A stretch of DNA of 64,000 bases from Kiritimatiellia bacterium (GTDB lineage Bacteria > Verrucomicrobiota > Kiritimatiellia > CAIVKH01): assembly GCA_023953695.1 (NCBI GenBank), contig JAMLJG010000012.1:1-64000 (forward strand), given 5' to 3'. Under the pieces are notes generated by a model. The model did not search any database, was not told the origin of the DNA, and worked only from the letters and a program-made list of their open reading frames with translations. Positions 8,596 through 18,121 of the stretch are shown here, one piece after another (position 1 is the stretch's first letter; each line of letters opens with the position of its first letter). The translations under genes were made by a program, and so were the position numbers.

Positions 8596-10150
8596 ATGCC
8601 GATCTTTCTCCGCTTGGGTTGCTTCGCACTACTCCCCGCAATGGGCATGCTTTCGTCCTGTTCGCCCAAGAGGGAGATCGCCGGTCCCTCGGGCCCACCG
8701 CCTCCGATCCAGATCGAAATTGTGGAGGGGTCCCGGCGTATTGATGTCTACTGGATGGAGCCGCCTTCGTGGTGCGACACCACCAATTGGTTTTTCGAGG
8801 TGCAAACGCGGCGCGGCGCCGACGATGAATTCATCACGGCGCATGAGGGTATTGTCGGCTTGACCGGATTTTCCGACCTCAAAGCCGAGCCTGGGGAAGC
8901 GAGGGACTATCGGGTCCGCACGGTTGCGTTGGATCATACCGGCGGGATCGCGGCCTCCTCGCCGTGGACAAAAACGGTGACCGGAAAGGCAAGGCCGTTG
9001 CAACCAGAACATCTCGTCGAAGAAATCCAGCACGCATCATTCCGATATTTCTGGAATTACGCCCATCCGGTTTCCGGCCTACCGCGGGAAGGCGCCGGCG
9101 GATGGACCCGCAACCTTTGTTCCATCGCTGCGTCCGGTATGATGTTTTTCAACATCGCCGTGGGCATCGAGCGAGACTGGATCACCCGCAAACAGGGATT
9201 AGCGCGTGTTGACAAGGCGCTTACCTTCCTGCTGGAGAAAGCCGACCGATATTACGGCGTGTTTCCGCATTGGATTGACGGGAACACCGGCAAAACCATT
9301 CCGTTCAGCGGCAAGGACGACGGTGCTGATCTCGTCGAATCCTCGTTCCTTGTTTATGGCGCGCTGTTTTCCGGGAATACATAAAAACGTTCGTCAGGAA
9401 ACGGCCGCCTCCTACGAAAGAAGATCAATGCCATGTGGGAGGGCATCAATGGACGTGGTTCCGTCAGAATCGTCCGGATGGGCGCAAGCCGCTATTGTGG
9501 CACTGGTCGCCCAACCATGGTTTGCCATCAATCTTGAGATCGTCGGTTTCAACCCAGGTGCCAGGTGACCTATCTGCTCGCATTGGCATCGCCCACCCAT
9601 CCCATCACGCCCGAGTCCTATTTTCGCGGATGGCTGGAGGCGGGATACGGGCACAAGCGACAGCGGTGATGTTACATTGGAATTGGGACGCGAGCCGTGG
9701 CCCACCGTTGTTCTTCACGCATTACTCATACATAGGCATCCATCCATCGAATTTGTTTACGGCACAAGAACTACTTTCAACACTTCGAGGACTTCTGCCA
9801 CGTGCAGATTTTGTGGGCCGCAGAACATAGGAAGGAACTACGCGGCCGGAGCGCATCTGGGGCCTGACGGCCAGCCTCGAGCCAGGCAGTTACGGCGCGC
9901 ATTATCCCGGCCACGACAACGGGACCATCACCCCCACCGCGATTCTTGCCCTCGATGCCCTACGCACCGAGGCGGCCCAAACAGGTCTTGAGCAGATGTA
10001 CGAACATTATCGCAAGGACCTCTGGGGACCGTTTGGATTTTACGATGCGATGAACCCCGGTCGGAACTGGTTCAGCCGGCAATACATCGCCATTGATGTC
10101 GGACCCATAGCGCCGATGATTGAAAACCCTACCGCACCGGATTGGGCTGG
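8596..10150 (+). pseudogene. Second glycoamylase (GH144-like) lipoprotein gene, broken by several frameshifts
   Basis: The first frame is intact to the TAA at 9382-9384. It begins with a lipoprotein signal ending MLSSC (start 8596; an upstream ATG at 8494 overlaps the symporter stop), then an FN3-like stretch and the start of a glycoamylase domain (EIQHASFRYFWNYAHPVSG; GADLVESSFLVYGALFS). The rest of the domain continues in changing frames: HQWTWFRQNRPDG near 9436, NLEIVGFN near 9530, TYLLALASPTHPITPESYF at 9570-9626, PLFFTHYSYIG near 9705, and GLTAS, HDNGTITPTAILALDAL and KDLWGPFGFYDAMN from about 9865 to 10080. All conserved blocks are present in order, so only single-base indels separate them. 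This looks like sequencing error or very recent inactivation. Function would match the enzyme at 3193. Confidence 0.8.
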
Positions 10151-10288
10151 CGGACGTTCGAACGCCGGGTTGAAACCGGGCACTGAAATCGTGAATCAGG
10201 GCGAATCCACGAAAACAACTGCGAACCCTCCCAAAACCGTCTCATCCCCATCCGGCGGGTCTGGCAGCCCCGCTGCCGACTATTTCAC

Positions 10289-13200
10289 TCAGTGGAACGC
10301 TCGCTCCTGTTGCCTTGTTGCCCACGCCGCCGGGCCGAGAACTGGCCTCCACCCCACCCGCACTGTGTTTGAGGGCCGGCTCAACTGGAGTGCGGTAGTG
10401 GTTTCGACGACCGCCACGCCGCCGTTCCGGTATGGATTCGCGGGCATCGGCACCGTCGTCGCGTTCACGCCGTTGATCACGACACCCGGCGTTTTACCGC
10501 AGGGAAATTCCTGCCGTCACCTCCGCCCCCTCGTGCCGCATATGCAGCGAACTGGCCCGCAAATGTTCCGGAATGACCGGGTCAAACAGGATGCGATCAT
10601 AATATTCCCTCACGCCCATCACGCCGCATCGCACCTTGTGCAGGAACAAGCCCGGTCCGCTGGAATACAAACGCCATCCCGATTTCACTGGTATCCGACC
10701 TTCGCAAATCGCTGGGTACAATGCGGCCGCCTCATAACGATCCCGCACATCGGCATCCGAACTGCTGAAGTACACGTTGGACTGCCGGGGTGCGGCGTGC
10801 AACACGCGTTCTCGCAACCCCAGCGGGTTGACCACCTGCAGCGCCCACCCCGCCTCCTCCGCGTCGCCCAGTTTCGCCATCGCCTCGGCATACCGCACGT
10901 GCGCGTGAACATATTGCAATGACACTTCCCGTCCGAAATACGCCGCCGTTTCCGCGCGTTGAAACAATCGGCTCCGTCCGCCGGAGTAAGCGACGGGATG
11001 ATCCATCAGCCGCCGTCCGTTGTCTGAATGCTCGCGGATGATCACCCAGTGCGCCGCGGCCTAAGGATACGTCGAACATGCCGCTGATGATCCCGCGCGT
11101 CATCGGAAGCAACCGGTAGGATATTCCGCTGATCCGGTCGCGTGGATGCAGCAACAGTTCAGCCCCGCCTTCCCGAAAGCCGAACCGCCACAATGCGTCC
11201 GGCATCATATGCTTCATGAAATCTTCGCGGATCCGGTCGCACCAGGATTCCAGATCAACCGCGGCTCGTTCGCGCCCCGACCTCCGATACAGTTCCGCCA
11301 CTTGTCCGAATACTTGGTACGCGAGCTCCACCGTCCATGCGCTGACCATGCCGTCTCGCATCTCCGGGTGTGCGGGCTGGGTGTGTCATCAATCCCCGTC
11401 GCCATAAACCAGCAACGAGGTGCCGGGGATCATAGCCGGCGGTAGCTGCTCGATCACCGCGTTCGACGTGTGCGCTGATCGAGGCGGATGCATCGGCGAA
11501 ATGAAACGTCCGGTCGTCGGTGTATGGCACGACTTCGTCCAGTATTCCGGTGTCGTTCGCCGCTTCCGCATAATCGCACAGGGCCTTGAGCGGCAGAGCA
11601 TGATGTCACCATGGCAATGTTTCTGCTGGATGTGCATAGGCACCGAGCATGTACCACTGCGGCCACATGCCGGATTCCCGTGCTGGTGCCGAAAAGACAT
11701 CCGGGATGATGGCGCGCAGGTCCTCGTATCGCTGTTCCGTGATCAACCATTCCACCGGCCCCTGGCACACATCGCGCACGCCGCGCGGCACCGCCGTATT
11801 GCTCGAGCCATGCGGCGCGGCGAGATGGATCATGCGTCATGCCGGAACCACGGCACTGTGCGTGCCCAGCGACTCCGCTTCCCGCCCGCCGCCAGTGCAT
11901 CGCCCACGCGGCGGGCATTTCCTCCGCCCGGTCGCGCCGCATCGTCCGTCCGTCCTCCCGCGCACCATCACCCGCAACATAACGTCCGACACCGCCCGCG
12001 TGTCCACCACCGCATAGGGCGCGCCCCTCGACTTGCCGTCGAGCCAGATCATCTCATCGCCTCCAACACGCTCCGTGTGATCGCACGGCGTGACGGTCAT
12101 GACGAACTCAATGTCGCCCGCACATTTCCCCGCTGCGGATTGGGGATCAAATGTGAATGAAAGGCGACGCTGCTCCGCGTTGATTTCCATGATGCCGCGT
12201 GAATCCAGTTCGTTCGCATCCAGCGCGATCTGGTGCGTGAACCGCCAGCGGACCGGCGGTCCCTCGAGAACCCGCGCCTGCACCGAAATCGCGGAAGGTT
12301 CCGCGTCGGCGCGCGTTGTGATTTCCAGGATGCGGCCTTCCGTGAGGTACAACCATCGAGCATGGTTCGCACCCATTTCAAACGCGGAGGGGGACGCCAG
12401 CAGACGCCAGCCCAGTTCCGCCTGGATCCAGATACGCTGTCCGCAGGCCCGCGCACGCTGAAGGGGATCGCGCACCACGGTGAGCAATCGGGCCAGGCTC
12501 GGATTGCCGGCGAAAATCTGCGCATTGAAAATCCCGGGCGCATACACGGTGGAACCGAGCGCCCGATCCTCGGGAAGTCGAGAACGCGAGCCGCACAGCA
12601 CGTGGCCGTGCATCCGTTCCACCACTGCCTCCTTCGCCCCGCTGACCACATGCCGTCCGTCCTCGGTGAAAAAGGACCAAAGTCGGCCCGCCTCCTTCTC
12701 CTCCAACCGGCGGTCCGGATAGTAGCGGTCCCACTCTTCCGGCGTCAGCTCCCGTCCATGCCACAGGACGGGATCATCCCACATGGACGCCGGCGGGCGC
12801 CGGTGCGGTTCGATATGCGCGTATGCCGATGGCGGTACAATATGTCGGATATCCGCGTCTGTGGTTACGTCCGGATGATCGGACATAAATGTCAACGCGA
12901 AGGTAAACACGTGATCCTCCTTCGGACCAATCGCGCGCCGATGGCTTTGCAGGGCGGCGCAGGCCGACTCGCCCTGACGTCGTACGGACGGCAACGACGC
13001 ACCCGACCCGCATCGCGCCGTCCCGGCGGTTCGCTGTTCCAACCCGAAAACATCCATCGCATCGGTGGCGTAGGCGACCGCGCCGGTGGTGCAGGCGACC
13101 AGCAGGCAGGGATGTTTGCCGCCCGACTGAGCCAGGTTCTGGCGCGAACGGATCACCGGCCCCCAATCCGGATGGCGCAAAACAGAGTGGTCGATGTAGT

Positions 13201-13669
13201 GCGAACAGTAGGCCTCGTTCGATCGCACCATTCCCTCTCCGGCCAAGCCAATATCCTGGGCCAGCACCACATCCACATCGTGTGTTTCGGCGGATGTATT
13301 GACGACCCGGACGTGCCATGTCCACGCGGATTGATGTGCATCCAACCGCAGTTGAACGTGCCACAACCCGTGGCTCCAGCGTCCCGACCACACGGCCGTC
13401 CGGTCATCCATCATGTCGAACGCATCGGCGGAGGCCGGACCAACCAGCGATGCCGCGCCGGAACTATCGCGCAACCAGAGCCGGAACGGCGCGCCCTCCG
13501 GCGGCACTCCAATCATCTGGTTGACCAGGCACGCCCCATGCCGGATCGCGCACGGCGCGCCATTGGACAACAGATCGAAACGCAAACCGGACGCGTTGCC
13601 GAGCGACAATAGTTCCAGATCGCTCAACGGGCGGTAGATATGGCGAAACGCAACGGATTCCATGCTCAT
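10289..13669 (-). pseudogene. GH94 phosphorylase, 1,2-beta-oligoglucan phosphorylase (SOGP) type; C-terminal half frameshifted
   Basis: Transcription starts at the ATG at 13669, eight bases after the preceding gene. About 570 residues are intact, with the SOGP-like N-terminal sandwich (WSGRWSHGLWHVQLRL, RSNEAYCSHYIDHSV, VIRSRQNLAQSGGKHP). Catalytic-domain blocks then appear in different frames: RGVRDVCQGPVEWL near 11780, MWPQWYML near 11660, IPGTSLLVYGDGDW near 11410, MVSAWTVELAYQVF near 11340, LLHPRDRISGISYRLLPMTR near 11130, FGREVSLQYVHAHVRYAEAM near 10910, RQSNVYFSSSD near 10770, WRLYSSGPGLFLHK near 10660 and the C-terminal ANPYRNGGVAV near 10420. SOGP cleaves beta-1,2-glucooligosaccharides with phosphate to give glucose 1-phosphate in the cytoplasm. 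The phosphorylase assignment is by recalled motifs. At least six indels are needed to join the frames. Confidence 0.75.
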
Positions 13670-13677
13670 GAGCGATT

Positions 13678-14412
13678 CTACGGCAATCGAATACGATATT
13701 GAAGCACGGACGAAGCGGCCTGGTTGGACACGACATACCGGTCGCCCACCACCACTGGCGGAGCGATCACCACGGACCACGCATCCTCCACCAGGTTGGT
13801 GAGCGCCTCCAGTTGATAACCCGGTGCGTTCGTCGTCCAACTCACATCAATCGTCCCGGCATCCGAGGACGCCACACCGAGTGTCGGCTGCTCATGCAGG
13901 AACAAGTCGTCGAAGATGTGAAAGTCCGCGTCTACTCCCGGTGCCATCGCCATGTAGACAATGCCGCGCACGCTGGCCGTGACCGCATTGAGAGGGGCGA
14001 CTATCTCGCTCAACGCCATTTGAGTGAACGGCTGGTCTGCGGTGACATGCGCGGACTGCAATTGCCCGATGATGCCACCGGTATCGTTCAACCATTGCAA
14101 CTCGAACCACGACTCGGAGGTTTCCACGTTCACAGCCCGGATATACACGCCCGCATGGTAGGTGGCGCCTCCCGTCACGGGCACATCTTGAAACACGCCG
14201 CGGAACGAATCGACGTCGTTCGTCAACACATCGTTGACGATGCCGAAACTGCCTGTGCGGGCATCATCCCCCCCGGACGTTCGCCAGCCCAGTCCGAACG
14301 TCTGCCAACCCGTGAGATCGCCCGTTTCAAATCCCGGATTCACAACCTCGCCAGACGCCGTGACGGCAACTATGACGGACATAGCGACCGCCCTGATTAT
14401 TCTATTTTTCCT
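13678..14412 (-). CDS. Secreted jelly-roll protein, CBM4/9/22-like N-terminal module
   Basis: The mature part opens with NPGFETGDLTGWQTFGLGWR, the classic beginning of CBM4/9-like jelly-roll modules, and runs to HIFDDLFL at about residue 165. A short beta domain (VASSDAGTIDVSWTTNAPGY...) and a C-terminal strand QYRIRLP follow. The module is repeated twice in the sorting-signal protein at 15694-18105. Start: AAAGGAGAG (14416-14424) ideally precedes an AGG triplet at 14410-14412, where an ATG would give a perfect signal peptide (KNRIIRAVAMSVIVAVTAS follows it); the first real in-frame ATG is 14380-14382 and would leave no basic N-terminus. So an ATG-to-AGG change or sequence error is suspected. 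It is the first gene of the unit with the GH94 gene. Confidence 0.65.
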   Translation of the reverse strand, partial: RKNRIIRAVAMSVIVAVTASGEVVNPGFETGDLTGWQTFGLGWRTSGGDDARTGSFGIVNDVLTNDVDSFRGVFQDVPVTGGATYHAGVYIRAVNVETSESWFELQWLNDTGGIIGQLQSAHVTADQPFTQMALSEIVAPLNAVTASVRGIVYMAMAPGVDADFHIFDDLFLHEQPTLGVASSDAGTIDVSWTTNAPGYQLEALTNLVEDAWSVVIAPPVVVGDRYVVSNQAASSVLQYRIRLP

Positions 14413-14423
14413 GGTCTCTCCTT

Positions 14424-14437
14424 TGTAATCGTTGACA
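14424..14437. promoter_or_regulatory. LacI-family operator, TGTAATCGTTGACA
   Basis: This operator-like palindrome (one half TGTAA, the other TTGACA) ends at the ribosome-binding sequence of the jelly-roll protein that precedes the GH94 phosphorylase. It would place both genes in the LacI regulon. Confidence 0.6.
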
Positions 14438-14477
14438 TGTTTGCCTGTGTACTGGTTCGTCGCGATTGGTGGTTCCT

Positions 14478-15164
14478 TCAGGTGGCGTGGATAGGTTGTG
14501 CGGCGGCCGTGGATGGACCGCGTGGTTCGATGGCTGGAGTTCCGTGCGTCCGCCATGGAATGGCGTAGCCGATCAAACCCGCAAGCAGGGCCAAGAACAA
14601 GCGACCGCCGCCATCATGGAATGCCCTTATCCACGAGATAACGCGGAACCATTGCTCCATCTGCCCAAAATATTTCCAGTTATCGGCAGTTCGCGCCAAC
14701 GGCAAGCCAGCCAGCCACTCATAGCCGATCATCTTCAAGGCGGCCCATTGAATTTCGATGGAGAGCACGAACGCGGCGACCAGCACCGCGCCCAACATCG
14801 CGACCGGCGCGAGCGCCACCCGTCTGCGCCACGAGATCGTCGGCGCCGCCCAGATCGCAAACACCACGGCGAAAATGGAAAGTGTTTGTTCGCCATGTTT
14901 GTGCCAGACTCCGGGCACCCGCGGCAGGGGTTCGCCCCCGGACAGGCTCAGGCTCACGGCAATGTCACCACGAGCCACCACGGTGATCCCGTCCGCCTCC
15001 ACGGACATGTCGGTCAGATAGGGACAACCGATTTCGACCAGCCACGCCGTCGGCCCGGTGACCGGCCACAGCCAGGCCGATGGAAATGCGTAAACGCACC
15101 ACGCCACGACGGCGAACACGGCGCACATCCTCGTCAGCATGCCGGCGGCACTGCGCGTGGTCAT
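14478..15164 (-). CDS. Exosortase-associated membrane protein (XrtH-associated type)
   Basis: The 228-residue product has an N-terminal transmembrane segment (CAVFAVVAWCVYAFPSAW), an extracytoplasmic stretch of about 70 residues rich in beta-type sequence, then at least three more membrane segments (TLSIFAVVFAIWAAP, VAMLGAVLVAAFVLSI, LFLALLAGLIGYAI). The start at 15164 overlaps the exosortase stop (ATGA, 15161-15164), implying translational coupling. Size, topology and position fit the 'exosortase H-associated membrane protein' family that I recall beside XrtH-type exosortases. Its role there is not known; it may be part of the membrane machinery that processes or receives the sorted protein. 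The family assignment is by context rather than by a diagnostic motif. Confidence 0.6.
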   Translation of the reverse strand: MTTRSAAGMLTRMCAVFAVVAWCVYAFPSAWLWPVTGPTAWLVEIGCPYLTDMSVEADGITVVARGDIAVSLSLSGGEPLPRVPGVWHKHGEQTLSIFAVVFAIWAAPTISWRRRVALAPVAMLGAVLVAAFVLSIEIQWAALKMIGYEWLAGLPLARTADNWKYFGQMEQWFRVISWIRAFHDGGGRLFLALLAGLIGYAIPWRTHGTPAIEPRGPSTAAAQPIHAT

Positions 15165-15697
15165 GAAAACGCCTCCCTCTCCGCCGACACCCGGCGGGGA
15201 TTCGTCCAACCGAGCACGAATGCTCCGGTCAACAGGACCATGACGCCTTGCCAGATCACGCCGTGGGCGATGTCAAACCAATCCATGCGGGTCAGCGCAA
15301 TATGAAATAGCGATACGATCCGGGCCAGGTTCGCGACCAACAATAGCAGGGTACCCCACACCAATCCCTGCCAGCGGCGCCGCCACGGCATCGGGAACAC
15401 GAGCATCGCCGCGACCAGCATGGCCCAGACCTCCACGCCATCGCATCCGCGCAATATCTGCAAGACCAACGCGGGCGTCTGAATCGAGGCGGCGTCATAC
15501 CGAATGTCCACGTCCGGCAGGGTCCACGACAGCAGGAACGAAGCAGGTGCCACCTGCACTTTGCCGATCAACACCTCGCGGGTGAGGTGGTAGGTGCCGT
15601 TGTAGATGGTCAGCAGGACCGCATACAGCAGAAGCCAGCATACCAGCGAGCGCAGGAATACGCCACGGCGCGCCTTGTTGACCACAGGTCCGGTCAT
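15161..15697 (-). CDS. Small exosortase (exosortase/archaeosortase family, XrtH-like)
   Basis: The 178-residue integral membrane protein shows the three family signatures in order: LRGCDGVEVWAMLVAAMLVF (catalytic Cys in GCDG), NLARIVSLFHIA (catalytic Arg), and FDIAHGVIWQ (conserved His). Exosortases are membrane transpeptidase-like enzymes that cut proteins carrying a C-terminal membrane-anchoring sorting signal. The short length, without the extra domains of EpsH-type enzymes, matches exosortase H, which serves IPTL-type tails. The start ATG overlaps the TGA of the upstream gene, whose C-terminus (VGVPMLTLLALLIL... then a basic tail) looks like its substrate. The following gene overlaps by four bases. 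The unit appears to be dedicated to this one target and lies behind lacI. Confidence 0.8.
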   Translation of the reverse strand: MTGPVVNKARRGVFLRSLVCWLLLYAVLLTIYNGTYHLTREVLIGKVQVAPASFLLSWTLPDVDIRYDAASIQTPALVLQILRGCDGVEVWAMLVAAMLVFPMPWRRRWQGLVWGTLLLLVANLARIVSLFHIALTRMDWFDIAHGVIWQGVMVLLTGAFVLGWTNPRRVSAEREAFS

Positions 15698-18105
15698 GCT
15701 TCCGCCTCCCGGCGCTGCATCCGCCACCGCGCCCAGATGAAAACGGCGCCGAGGATCAGCAGGGCCAGCAACGTCAACATGGGAACGCCCACCGTGGTGG
15801 TTTGCGTTGACTGCGAATTGTTGCCGGAAATCGGATCGCCGATACCGGAGCCTACCGAGGCCGATACGGTGTGAACATATTCCTGAGTGGAGCCCGTGTA
15901 GTGCGGCTGGGTGGCGGTGACCGTGAGCGTCGTGGTGCCCCACCGGCCAATCCGAACGCTGGACCAACTCACGGTCGAACCGCTGTTGAGCGCCGTCGTC
16001 GCTCGCCGACACGAACGTAAGGTTGCCGTGCGTCGTTGTTGACAAATAGGAGCCAGTACATCGACGCCGAGCGATTGCTGATGAGCAAGGGAATACGTGA
16101 TGAGTTATGCGCGCCCACGATATTCGTCGAAGCGGACAACGGTGATGGTCAGGTCCACCGGACGCAAGAAAATGGCTCGTCGAAAATCAGGAAGTCCGGG
16201 GTGACCGTCGGTGCGCTGACCATGTGCACGATGCCGCGCACATAGCGGTCCACTGCACCCGCCGGGCCACGATGCCATGGAGACTCGCCAACTGAAACGC
16301 CTGATCGTGGTGATGGCCGACGTGGTGAGCTGGGAGATCACGCCGCCGGAACTGTTCAACCACTGAAGTTCAACCATGCCTCCGACGATTCGAGCGCCAC
16401 CGCCGGATATAGACGCCCGCCGCATAGGTAAGCCCCTCCGTCACGGCCACGTTCGGATTACGCCTCGCCATTCATCGTGCATCGGAGAGAAGCACGTCAT
16501 TGATGCGCGCCGTGAGTATGGGAAAACGCGACGTCCCCAGTACTGACGGCATCCCTGGCCAAGGTGGACCAATCGGCGAAGTCGCCCGTTTCGAATCCCA
16601 GTTCAGTAAGTTGGAATGGACCGGCGTAGCGTTCGTGAATTCGATATCATCGAAGACGATGATAATCCGTGTCGCCGGCGCCGAGGAGCATGTACACGAT
16701 CCGCACGGACCTCGCGTTGTGCGCCGAACCAGCACGGTGCCGATGCCCATGAAGGTGAAGCCCTGATCGGCCGTGACATGGGTTGACTGATGCTGGACGA
16801 TGACCAAGGCCGCTGAGTCGAGCACAGCAGTTCAAACCATGACTCGGAATTATCGACGTTCACGGCCCCGGATATATGCGCCGCCACTGTAGAGGTTATC
16901 GGGAATCACCCAGACGTTCACGGAATAGTCCACGCGATAGGTGTCCGAGTCCGATGTCTGCCTATCGACAACCGCACCGAGCAGGCCGGAAAATAGGAGC
17001 CGGACATCGACGCCGAGCGATTGCTGATGAGCAGGGAATACGTGATGAGTTGGTTCGCGCCCACGATATTCGTCGAAGCGGACAACGTGATGGTCAGGTC
17101 CACCGGACGCAGAAAATAGAACTCGTCGAAAATCAGGAAGTCCGGGGTGACCGTCGGTGCGCTGACCATGTGCACGATGCCGCGCACACTGGCGGTCACT
17201 GCACCCGCCGGGGCCACGATGCCATGGAGACTCGCCAACTGAAACGCCTGATCCGTGGTGATGGCCGACGTGGTGAGCTGGGAGATCACGCCGCCGGAAC
17301 TGTTCAACCACTGAAGTTCCAACCATGCCTCCGACGATTCGAGCGCCACCGCCCGGATATAGACGCCCGCCGCATAGGTAAGCCCCTCCGTCACGGCCAC
17401 GTTCTGGATTACGCCTCGCCATTCATCGCCATCGGAGAGAAGCACGTCATTGACCGCGCCGTAGGTATGGGAAAACGCGACGTCCCCGGTACTGACGCTC
17501 CATCCCTGGCCAAAGGTGGACCAATCGGCGAAGTCGCCCGTTTCGAATCCCCAGTTCAGTAAGTTGGAATGGACCGGCGTAGCGTTCGTGAATTCGATAT
17601 CATCGAAGACGTGATAATCCGTGTCGCCCGGCGCCGAGGGCATGTACACGATCGCACGGACACTCGCGGTGACCGCGCCCGCCGGAGCCAGCACGGTGCC
17701 GATGCCCATGAAGGTGAAGCCCTGATCGGCCGTGACATGGGTTGACTGATGCTGGACGATGACCGAGCCGCTGGAGTCGAGAAACTGTAGTTCAAACCAT
17801 GACTCGGAATTATCGACGTTCACGGCCCGGATATATGCGCCGCCCTTGTAGAGGTTATTGGAAATCACCGGAACGTTCTGGAATAGTCCGCGATAGGTAT
17901 CCGCGTTCGATGTCTTCACTTGATTAACCGCACCGAGCGAGCCGGAACGGGCGGCACCACCGCCCCCAGTGCGCCAACCCTGGCCGAACGTATTCCAGTT
18001 ATTGAGGTTGTCCTCAAAGCCCGAATTGACGAGCCGTTGCGCCGTCGCCGGCATGGCCACCAGCAGCGCAACCAAACATATCCAACTGCGGTGCAGTTCC
18101 CTCAT
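15694..18105 (-). pseudogene. Surface protein with two jelly-roll modules and C-terminal sorting signal (reading frame interrupted)
   Basis: Starts at 18105 with GGAGG just upstream and a signal peptide (MRELHRSWICLVALLVAMPATA). Two related modules follow (NSGFEDNLNNWNTFGQGWR at about residue 27; FETGDFADWSTFGQGWS at about residue 195), then a DUF11-like stretch (DLTITLSASTNIVGANQLIT). The frame stops at 16918 inside a duplicated segment. The C-terminal end resumes at about 16045 in one frame (HGNLTFVSASDDG) and about 15980 in another, ending with TLTVTATQPHYTGSTQEYVH and the tail VGVPMLTLLALLILGAVFIW followed by WRMQRREAEA: a Pro-containing motif, hydrophobic helix and basic tail typical of exosortase substrates. 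Removing the duplication at 16044-16990 restores a plausible single protein of about 480 residues. Its TGA overlaps the exosortase start. Confidence 0.7.
16044..17947. repeat. 0.95-kb head-to-tail duplication, one copy indel-ridden
   Basis: Bases 16044-16990 and 16991-17947 are the same segment in the same orientation and abut directly. The right copy keeps an open reading frame. The left copy differs mostly by single-base losses (for example a G run shortened near 16261 and CC shortened to C near 16303) scattered throughout, with few clear substitutions. Both ends of the unit contain AGCCGGA, a possible microhomology. The pattern suits either a misassembly that joined low-quality read sequence to polished sequence or a true duplication with poor consensus. 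Confidence 0.85.
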
Positions 18106-18121
18106 ACCCCTTCCTCCGAAA

